A stretch of DNA of 64,000 bases, taken from the NCBI GenBank assembly GCA_025991245.1, contig BQMJ01000021.1:1-64000 (forward strand), read 5' to 3'. The notes below the pieces were generated by a model. That model was not told the origin of the DNA. It was given only the letters and a program-made list of their open reading frames with translations, and did not search any database. The translations under genes were made by a program, and so were the position numbers. Source of the DNA: Galdieria partita (Eukaryota > Rhodophyta > Bangiophyceae > Galdieriales > Galdieriaceae). How positions within the stretch are numbered: position 1 is the stretch's first letter; every line of letters starts with the position of its first letter. Shown one piece after another: positions 56,712 through 64,000 of this stretch.

Positions 56712-58358
56712 ATGACATCTGGAAACTTGGGACAGGCAAGGATTGACGAATTGCTGCAGTCATCGAACAAGATGGCAGAGTTGTCACTTGCTTCTCAAGA
56801 TCTTTCTCAGTGTTCTCTGTACAATAATGAAAATAATTTCGATTCCCATAACGTATGTCTCACGGGGAACTTATCTTTGCCTTGTACAACACAGGACGAA
56901 GAACCCAATTATTGTACTCCCCAGGATCAAGCTATTCTGCACAATTCAAGCTGTAAGATATATTATGTCTTCAATGATTATCAATCTAATTATAAAGTCT
57001 AGGTCCTCCATCCTCTCCTGCACCAAGAAAAGTCCTCAAGTCATGTTACTATTATTCACAGTCAACACAAGATTCAGTTACCCAGCATTCTCAGCTTTCC
57101 GATGTTCCTATTCGAAATATGTATCCTAGTCAAGATTCTGCAATTTCTTCACAAAATGGAATGATTTGGAACTCCACTGGAAACTTTAGCGTAGGACAAG
57201 GCGACAATCAGCTAGATGCCAGAAAGAAGAGAACTCGGAAACTTGAAAAGCAATCAAAACCACTTACTTGTATATATAATCCATATTTGGAGGTCGTAGA
57301 CAAGAATAATTTCGAAAAAACTCAGACAAAGCTGCATCCATTGAGATGCTCGATAAATGAAAGTGATAGGGATAGGTCTGCACGATATTGGGAGGATTTT
57401 GAAGAAATAGCTGTTTTAGGTAAAGGTGAAAAAGGGGTTGTAGTCAAAGCTCGCCATCGAATAGACGGAGGAATTTATGCAGTTAAAATGTCGAGGAAGC
57501 CATTGGTAGGAAACAGTCGTCAACGTGACGCCCTTCGAGAAGTTCAAATTCTAGTTGCTTTAGGAGGTCATCCAAATATTACTCAATATTTTAATTCTTG
57601 GATAGAAAAGGAAACAATTTATATACAGTTGGAATACTGTTCTGGTGGTACCTTATCAACATTTATGAATGGTACGATTCCATCTATCGATGAACTGTTT
57701 CGGATAATGGGAAATATTACAAAAGCATTATATTTTATTCATTCTAAAGGCATCGTCCATATGGATGTGAAACCAGAGAATATTCTCATTTCAAAAGGTA
57801 TATACAAATTGGGAGATTTTGGTTTAGCTTGTCTTTCTGATCATTCCGACTTTATCGAACAAGAAGGAGATAAGAGGTATCTTTGTAAAAGCATGCTTGA
57901 CCCATCTACAGCAGATTTCAAAGCTGCTGATATATTTGCATTGGGTGCCACTATGGTGGAAATAGCAACTGGCCAAAGTTTACCAAAGAGTGGAGAAGAA
58001 TGGCAAAAAATAAGAAACAATGAAATAGATCAAAGCTTCTTACAACAAAGTTGTGGTTCTCGACTAGCAGCATTGATTCGTTGGTGCTTAGCATCGGATC
58101 CAATGAAAAGACCTACTGCAGAAGAATTATTGCAACGTTTTGAGCCAAAGATTGAAAGAGTGTTCGAGATGGAACATTTGTATGTTTACAATCAATTCTC
58201 TGTTCATTTTTCTAATCTATATCGGTCCTTGTTGTAGGTTGATACAGCAGAAAGCTCTTCAAGAGACTCTTCAGCAGAAACTTGCGCTAAGGGATGAACG
58301 AATACAAAAGTTAGAAAGTGCGCTAAAAGAAGTTTGTGCTGGAGAAGAAGGAGAATAA
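56712..58358 (+). CDS. WEE1: WEE1-type inhibitory CDK kinase
   Basis: Three exons (56712-56952, 57003-58179, 58238-58358; introns 50 and 58 bp) encode 512 residues. A Ser/Gln-rich N-terminal region of about 215 residues precedes the kinase domain. Kinase motifs are the glycine loop LGKGEKGVV, YAVKMSRKP with the ATP-binding lysine, HMDVKPENIL as the catalytic loop, and LGDFGLA. WEE1/MYT1 features include LREVQILVALGGHPNITQYFNSW, LEYCSGGTLS and EQEGDKRYL. WEE1 kinases phosphorylate CDK1 tyrosine and restrain mitosis. No C-terminal transmembr­ane segment is present, which favours WEE1 over MYT1; the tail is a coiled coil. A D-like cyclin gene lies about 2.2 kb further on. Confidence 0.9.
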
Positions 58359-58508
58359 CTAGGAACAAAGGAAGCTTTTATCATGGTTGGAAAATTCTCT
58401 ATATTCGTGGAATAGGCAAAAGGAAATGGATAGTTTTAGTTGTAACCAATTTATACGTGAACAAACGAGTGAAACTTGGCCATCACATATGAAGGTCTTT
58501 CTATTTTC

Positions 58509-58817
58509 TCATTGTGTCTTCTTGTTTTCCTTTGTAGTCGGCTGTACTTCAGATGTAGATTTTATGAGAAAGAATGTCCCAATAATAAATATCAAACCCA
58601 AACAAAGTGTTACTGAGAACAGCAACCAAAAGTTCTCCATCTCCCAACGACGATAGCTGCTGTTTGGGTCTAGAATTTGCTGCCAGAAACCAGACTTTGT
58701 ATTTCCCTGTTCAACCGTTTTGACAAAGTCATCAGACTCTGAATTCGCTAAACCCACGTTCACAACAAAAGTAACAGCAAGACAAACATATGAAAGTAGT
58801 AAAATATCTTTGGCCAT
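58509..58817 (-). CDS. Small single-pass membrane protein
   Basis: Intronless, 102 residues. The N-terminus is a classic signal peptide (hydrophobic core in residues 5-22). A luminal stretch of about 38 residues follows, then a strong transmembrane helix (about 64-86, around LLFSVTLCLGLIFIIGTFFL) and a short polar, Lys/Thr-rich cytoplasmic tail. Topology would be type I. No family is recognised. The ATG is 44 bp from the divergent triphosphatase gene, which supports it as a real gene in this compact arm. Confidence 0.6.
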   Translation of the reverse strand: MAKDILLLSYVCLAVTFVVNVGLANSESDDFVKTVEQGNTKSGFWQQILDPNSSYRRWEMENFWLLFSVTLCLGLIFIIGTFFLIKSTSEVQPTTKENKKTQ

Positions 58818-58861
58818 TCTGCACTGAACACAATTGATAATCGGTGTAATTCTTTGCTACA

Positions 58862-59981
58862 ATGTATAATCCATTCGAAAAGGAAGCGTATGCTTCACAA
58901 AACACTTTGAAAAGAAAGAGGCTTCAAAGTAACAAGGGAGAGGAAGATCGTCCTATTGAAAGAGCTGAAGCTTCTACTAGTGCCACTTTTCACTTCCAGA
59001 ATCTATTTCGGGTTCGAGTACCAGACGATAGTGTCCTTTGTCTCGTTGAGTTTTTAGGTCGTTGTGTGACCAACCCCCACACGGAAGTGGAGTTTAAACT
59101 AGGTTTAGTACTTGAAAAGGCAGAGAATCGACGAGTTTATCTTCCCATTGCTGCAGAGACACCTTTAAGCCCAGAGTTCAATAATAAGGTTCGTTTCCAG
59201 TCCAAGGTAGATTTGGTAAGTTGAAAAGTTAGACAAAGCTGGCTGTATAAATGTGGCACGCTTAGCCCACGTTTAAGCTTCTCAATAATGCGCTGAACAA
59301 CAGAGTGGAGAACTCTGCAAAGTTGGATCTGGACGAGCAACGTATTGTGTATCGACGTATTCAGGAAGTTGATAGAAGATATCGTGAGAACATACGTCAA
59401 ACTAGTAAATTTATCAAGGAAGCTGATGGAAGTATGAAGGAAGAGCAGGTTCGGTGAGTCCTCGATTGCATTCATTGGAAGTATTTGATTTGATAATGAT
59501 GGTCTATTTAGTTGCATATCGAAGCGTCGAATAGACGACCTGAATTTCCTTTCACCTCGTACAGCATATGACTTTCGCTGTAGTTGTTCTATCGAAGAGC
59601 CTTGCTCTCCTCCTGTGAATGTGAAACCCATTTCACAACGCAAAAAGAATAGACTTTCATATCGTTGCAAGCTTGTTCAAGTAGATATTACTACGGTAAC
59701 TTGAATGCAACATATTCAAGTTTGTTGTCTTGTGTCATGAAAATATTTAGGTGTTTTCATATGAAGACGGTCAGATAGATCTGTCTGACACGGTAAATGA
59801 CCCTTCCTCGCTCTCCTATGAGGTTGAACTAGAGGTTACACCAGAAGCTTGTCTTTATGACGCTTGTGAGAAGATGCGACTTGGACAACCACACCATGTT
59901 TTAGACATTGCACAGTGTGAGGAAGTAGTTTATTATGTTCTGGTCAAGATTGAGTTCAGTTTTGCTAGGTTTACTGGATAA
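58862..59981 (+). CDS. mRNA 5'-triphosphatase, Cet1/tunnel family
   Basis: Four exons (58862-59215, 59266-59453, 59512-59695, 59751-59981; introns 50-58 bp) encode 318 residues. This metal-dependent enzyme removes the gamma phosphate of nascent mRNA in the first capping step. Diagnostic tunnel motifs are TEVEFKLG (near 74, the first ExE metal pair), RRVYLPIA, KRRIDDLNFLSP, DFRCSCSIEE near 201-210, RLSYRCKLVQVDIT and VELEV near 266 (the second ExE). Tunnel triphosphatases occur in fungi and many protists; animals and land plants use an unrelated cysteine phosphatase. The acceptor after exon 1 could also be 12 bp further. Confidence 0.85.
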
Positions 59982-60576
59982 TATACGATATCTCACGCGA
60001 TTATTGTCCACAAGAGCAAACTTACTGACCGAAAGGCCTAAAGAAGGCTGGTATTCATCATAGTCTACAAACTCATACTTTGTAGTACCCTAATTCAAGC
60101 TTTGGATCTATGAATATATTTTAAAAAGGTCTTTAGTGTTTTCCAAGTGGAATATGAACTCAGCTCCAGACAGTTGTACAGGAGACACAAGAACCCGCTC
60201 AGACCTGAAAAAAATGTCTGCCCGCAATTTCTTTCGAAAATGGCGGTCAAACACAATGGAAGCAGAAATTGCCAAGTGTCGGATGTATTAAAGGCGGGAC
60301 ATCGTTGCGAATATCAAGACAAGATTTTTATTAAATTTGTTGCTTTTTTGGGAAGACTACCGTTTTGGTTTGGGTTGGTTCCCACTTTTCTTTATGGTTA
60401 TAGACAAAGTTTAGAAACCAAGGGCTGTATCTAAGTGGGGAGAACTCTTGCAAGTACTTTGACAACTCTAGACACTACAGACGGAGGAGTAAAGGGGATA
60501 TACATTTTTTATTGGTCACTTTTGCTCCTTGTCAATTGTCAGTTGATATCATATTAATATTTAAGAAAATACAGCT
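59982..60576. other. Intergenic with doubtful small frame
   Basis: A 595-bp spacer upstream of the cyclin. A 64-codon frame with ATG at 60240 ends at 60434 and has a hydrophobic stretch (FVAFLGRLPFWFGLVPTFLYG), while an ATG at 60154 opens 45 codons in another frame. The two could be spliced parts of a small membrane protein, but no splice pair gave a convincing product. Treated as unassigned. Confidence 0.3.
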
Positions 60577-61881
60577 ATGTCTTCAGAAAGATTCTTGTCC
60601 ATGCAAAGTTCAGTTTCCACGCCAGAAAGTTTGATCTGTTGTGAAGATCTGTATGTAGAAGATCAAAGGGAAGTTCAACGAACATATTCTAGAGAAGTAG
60701 ACCAAAGTAGCTTTTGCTCAACTCATTCTTCAAAGAAGAGAAGCTATCCATTCTGTATAGATGTACTACGTCATTCTAGGATACCACAACCAACTCCAAA
60801 AGTCGCTACTACCAATTGTGATTTAGAAGAACGTATAAAGAAAATGAGGGCATCAGAAGACATAGTACAAGGTAACGTTACTCTCTCAAGTGGAAGAGAG
60901 AAAAAACTACAAAATTTTCTCGATTGCATATTGGAGCATGCTACTGACGAGACTGTATTGAAGGTGGACAGGTTATTTTCTTCTCCCCCTTTTCATTTTT
61001 CACAAGGTATTCAAACGGAGAAGGATATGGAAATATATTCAAATGATTATGACTATATTGAGAAGCTACAACAAGGTTCAATTAATGCCTCAGCAAGAGA
61101 ACAAATAGTTATGTGGCTATTAGACCTAAGAGAACCACTACGTCTGAACACTTCCACAGTTTACTTGGCTATTAGTTGCTTCGATCGTTTTCTGGCTAGA
61201 CAAAGAATTTCAAAGTACTATCTTCGTGCAGTTGCAGCCTCATCTCTATGGATTGCCAGCAAATTTAATGAAATCGAACCATTGTCTGCCAAGGCACTTG
61301 AATGGTTGACTCAAGTTGATCACAGATCTTTGCAGACATGTGAACTGTTGCAGTTATCGGTTTTAGATTGGAGAGTCCATGACCTAACTCCACATTCATA
61401 TTTCATGTTTCTGAAGAATGTTGCAGAAGGACCATGGGATCATTCTAACCTTGGAAAAAGACATGAAAGTTTGTCATGTGAAGAGGTGCAGCAATGTAGT
61501 CTTTTGGTTGAGATTTTCTTGGACCTCTGTTCTATACATTATGAACAGTTACGCTTTTCGCGTTTGACTATAGTATTATCTTGTATTCTTTGTGCTTGTT
61601 CTGTATTGGATTGTCACCTCAGTGAATGTAATGGGACAGAGGAACGTCTTCGTAAATTGGAACGACAATTGAACGTCAATACGGATGACGTTCGGGAATG
61701 TATGAAGGAGACGATGGCTAATTTTCAGGGTAACTTTTATTTTCGTGAAAAGCAATTTTCGATATTTTCAAAGACGGAAGACCCATCTTTGACACTAGAC
61801 GGTTTTACTCCTCTCCATAGAGAAGACAATCACACACCAACATCTATCACTGACATATCTTTTTGTGTTGCGGGTCATTGA
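60577..61881 (+). CDS. Cyclin, D-type-like
   Basis: Intronless, 434 residues. The cyclin box spans about residues 170-285: SAREQIVMWLLDL (compare xxR..LVDWL), TVYLAISCFDRFLARQRI, LRAVAASSLWIASKFNEIEPL, then LLQLSVLDWRVHDLTPHSYF, which leads to the C-terminal cyclin fold. YLAISCFDRFL and LDWRVHDLTPxxF are closest to D-type cyclins, which partner with G1 CDKs. No LxCxE retinoblastoma-binding motif is seen near the N-terminus. A long Ser/Thr-rich N-terminus could carry degradation signals. It lies about 2.2 kb downstream of the WEE1-type kinase. Confidence 0.85.
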   Translation: MSSERFLSMQSSVSTPESLICCEDLYVEDQREVQRTYSREVDQSSFCSTHSSKKRSYPFCIDVLRHSRIPQPTPKVATTNCDLEERIKKMRASEDIVQGNVTLSSGREKKLQNFLDCILEHATDETVLKVDRLFSSPPFHFSQGIQTEKDMEIYSNDYDYIEKLQQGSINASAREQIVMWLLDLREPLRLNTSTVYLAISCFDRFLARQRISKYYLRAVAASSLWIASKFNEIEPLSAKALEWLTQVDHRSLQTCELLQLSVLDWRVHDLTPHSYFMFLKNVAEGPWDHSNLGKRHESLSCEEVQQCSLLVEIFLDLCSIHYEQLRFSRLTIVLSCILCACSVLDCHLSECNGTEERLRKLERQLNVNTDDVRECMKETMANFQGNFYFREKQFSIFSKTEDPSLTLDGFTPLHREDNHTPTSITDISFCVAGH

Positions 61882-62046
61882 GAGTTATTACATGAAAAAT
61901 TGCTTCTGAAAATTCACACATGATAGTTTTTTTACTCTCTTGTACTTATTAAAGATGAAAAGCCCTGTCGTATGTTTGTGTATCACTAATAATAAATTAT
62001 CGTCGATACAGTTGCTCTCATCGTATATTTTGGATTGTTGAATCTT

Positions 62047-64000
62047 ATGAAAAGTCACTTCTTGCTCTTTTGCAAAGCACCAAAACCGGGTTATGCAAAG
62101 TCACGTTTAGCTCCCTTTCTTGGCGACTCTACAGCTGCAGAACTTTCTGCAGCATTGACAGAATATGTACTAGAGCAGTTGTTACAGCACTTTTACAATG
62201 TAAACGTTGAAATGCGTTTTGTTGTGTGTTACACCGGAGAGACAGATATTTCATATTGGCACAGTTGGTTCCTGCCATTTTTCACACATTATTTTGGAAA
62301 GGCAACGATGGACGACAACGGCAACTTTTCTTTTAATAAAAAGTTTCAGTTATCGTTTGCAGAGCAGTCAGACGGTTCCTTAGGTGTTAGGCTGTTGCGT
62401 GCATTTCAGAATAATTTTGAAACAGGAGCAGAAAAAGTGGTTGTTGTTGGAGTCGACACGCCAGATCTGGACGGCTTTCTAGTTGAAACTGCTTTCAAAG
62501 CGTTAGAAACTTTTGATATTGTTGTTGGTCCATCTTTAGACGGTGGTTATTATTTGCTTGGAATGCGTAGTTTTTGTGAGGAGGTTTTCAAGAACATTCC
62601 TTGGAGTACTTCTGAAGTTTTAAATGCGACTAGACATCAAGCACTGACTGCTGGCTACACGATGGACATTTTGCCAGCTCTGGAAGATATTGATGAAGTT
62701 GAAAATCTTTTTATTTTAGAACGACTAGCAGCTACTAGTAACAAAGGGAAGAGATGGATGAAGTTTTTGGACAAGTGGCTTTTAGAGTACCTGCACCCGT
62801 GTCCAAGTTATTCTTATTATAATGAAAGTTTGAATCATGATCATCAGGAAGAGACTTTGTTGACAGCTGTGACACCTCGATGGATTGGGGAGTCTAACCA
62901 AAGTCATTCAATAGAGAAAACAGCTAAAAATGGACAGTTGAATAATATTTGTGATAGAAAGGACAAGTTGGTATATGTATCTGTGGTTAAACCGCAGTTG
63001 GTTGGAAAACTACTTCGAGTACTTGGTAGAGTTCTTCCACTGGGAAAGGAATTATCACATGTTAAGCGAGTGAAAAGAAAGACTGAACGGTCAAGTTTGG
63101 ATCAGGATGGAAAACGTCATCGAAGTGAACCACACATCACTGTTTTACTTTGTTTGAAGGAAGATTTTGAAAATTTAGACTATTCTGTGTTGGATAGCTT
63201 GAATGAGTTTGGATTAGAGCCTTTTCTCATGTCCATTCCTTCGAGAGCTGCAATGACAAGGGAAGAATATGTCTCCTTGTGTTCCATTTGGCCTGTATTG
63301 TATCAACCTCCACCACCACCTCGTCCATTGCCATCTAACGAAGAAATGCTTTCCATATTACGCCATATGAGTATTTGTTTTGATATTGCTTGGTATCATC
63401 GGAAGAACAGCAACTATCTTGGAATATGTGCTATGATGGTTCGACCAAGTAAGAATGAAATAATTGCTGTCACTTGTGACACTTCGTGTCGAAACCACAT
63501 GTCCGATAAATGGAAGGAAATGAAATGTGAAAGTTGCCAGCCCTTTACACACGCAGTTATGAACTGTATCGAATCCGCTTCATGGAAGGTTGGCTCGTAC
63601 AAACGTCGACAAAGCTTGCAAAGTAAAGCTCTTTCTGATTGTTCTTCATATTGCGATGAGGCAGAAAGGTCACTGACAGGAGATAGTGATTCAAATTCCT
63701 TTGAAAGTGAGACAGATACAGAAACTACCGATAAATCTTCATTACCTGACGATGCTTATATGTGTACTGGAATGGATGTATATACGACAAGAGAACCTTG
63801 TCTAATGTTGGTATACTTTATAATGGCTCTCTATCTTTCATTTACTATTATTTTGGATAGGTGTTGTATGGCACTTGTACATGCAAGAGTAAAACGAGTA
63901 ATATTTGCGATTCCAAACAAATATTTTGGTGGTTTAGGAGGAGGTCCGAGCGGTACTCAATTGCATAAAGTAGCAGCATTGAATCATCACTTTGATGTTC
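62047..64000 (+). CDS. DUF2064 glycosyltransferase fused to tRNA deaminase subunit ADAT3 (partial)
   Basis: One frame is open from the ATG at 62047 to 63806. A 54-bp intron (63807-63860) follows, and the CDS continues past the window edge. Residues 1-240 match the DUF2064/TIGR04282 GT-A family: LLFCKAPKPGYAKSRLAP, VVVGVDTPDLD, GPSLDGGYYLLGM and WSTSEVL. Residues about 320-650 match ADAT3/Tad3, the non-catalytic partner in A34-to-I34 tRNA editing: THAVMNCIES (His 502, with Val 504 where catalytic deaminases have Glu), MCTGMDVYTTREPCLM, then across the intron CCMALVHARVKRV (zinc Cys 585 and 588), and GGLGGGPSG...LNHHFDV. No stop or frame change occurs between the halves. Glycosyl substrate unknown. 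Confidence 0.85.
   Translation, partial: MKSHFLLFCKAPKPGYAKSRLAPFLGDSTAAELSAALTEYVLEQLLQHFYNVNVEMRFVVCYTGETDISYWHSWFLPFFTHYFGKATMDDNGNFSFNKKFQLSFAEQSDGSLGVRLLRAFQNNFETGAEKVVVVGVDTPDLDGFLVETAFKALETFDIVVGPSLDGGYYLLGMRSFCEEVFKNIPWSTSEVLNATRHQALTAGYTMDILPALEDIDEVENLFILERLAATSNKGKRWMKFLDKWLLEYLHPCPSYSYYNESLNHDHQEETLLTAVTPRWIGESNQSHSIEKTAKNGQLNNICDRKDKLVYVSVVKPQLVGKLLRVLGRVLPLGKELSHVKRVKRKTERSSLDQDGKRHRSEPHITVLLCLKEDFENLDYSVLDSLNEFGLEPFLMSIPSRAAMTREEYVSLCSIWPVLYQPPPPPRPLPSNEEMLSILRHMSICFDIAWYHRKNSNYLGICAMMVRPSKNEIIAVTCDTSCRNHMSDKWKEMKCESCQPFTHAVMNCIESASWKVGSYKRRQSLQSKALSDCSSYCDEAERSLTGDSDSNSFESETDTETTDKSSLPDDAYMCTGMDVYTTREPCLMLVYFIMALYLSFTIILDRCCMALVHARVKRVIFAIPNKYFGGLGGGPSGTQLHKVAALNHHFDV

Noticed and set aside
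1-64000. tRNA genes and CRISPR arrays
   Set aside because: No convincing A/B-box pairs with a cloverleaf and no regularly spaced palindromic repeats with unique spacers were found. The only regular short array is the telomere.

Overview
This window looks like the left end of a nuclear chromosome from a compact, intron-rich, AT-rich unicellular eukaryote. It opens with about 490 bp of C-strand telomeric repeat, followed by about 18 kb of gene-free subtelomere. From about 18.8 kb to the right edge the genes are packed tightly on both strands. More than 50 introns could be placed by joining conserved protein frames. Nearly all are GT-AG and 42-68 bp long, with a few near 105-115 bp. This architecture, a nuclear Ycf20-like gene and the gene content fit a cyanidiophycean red alga such as Galdieria. 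That assignment is inference from style, not a database match.

Layout. 1-489 is a telomere with mixed 10- and 11-bp units. 490-6010 is a tandemly duplicated subtelomeric module, with degenerate telomere-like stretches in its copies. 6011-18809 has no convincing gene and contains several older, diverged repeat pairs. Then follow: a BRO1-domain protein (-), a GGCT-like protein (+), a heat shock factor (-), a Tlg2/syntaxin-16 type Qa-SNARE (-), a proline-rich protein (+), COG3 (-), NDUFAF7 (-), pyruvate dehydrogenase kinase (+), SDHA (+), an EngB-type GTPase (+), a kinesin-14-like protein with a degenerate motor (-), a glycine-rich protein (-), an unknown protein (+), a large multidomain mitochondrial-carrier fusion (+), a Ycf20-like protein (-), a RING plus Rho-like protein (+), a GRAM/VASt sterol-transfer type protein (-), an amidohydrolase-like membrane protein (+), ATP23 (+), a small helical protein (-), a type I DnaJ (+), mitochondrial ATP synthase gamma (-), SUV3 helicase (+), a WEE1-type kinase (+), a small membrane protein (-), an mRNA 5'-triphosphatase (+), a cyclin (+) and a glycosyltransferase-ADAT3 fusion running off the right edge (+).

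Many genes serve mitochondria: NDUFAF7, PDK, SDHA, probably EngB, the carrier fusion, ATP23, ATP synthase gamma and SUV3. A second group serves membrane traffic or lipid transfer: the BRO1 protein, the Qa-SNARE, COG3 and the GRAM/VASt protein. The most unusual items are four proteins. One is a 1,098-residue papain-like/cyclic-nucleotide-binding/EF-hand/mitochondrial-carrier chain. One is a DUF2064-type glycosyltransferase fused in one open frame to the wobble-deaminase subunit ADAT3. One is a kinesin-14 with its nucleotide-binding motifs lost, resembling Vik1/Cik1. One is a RING protein carrying a degenerate Rho-like domain with a CaaX tail. Exon boundaries were placed by eye from splice signals, reading-frame continuity and family conservation, so they are predictions.
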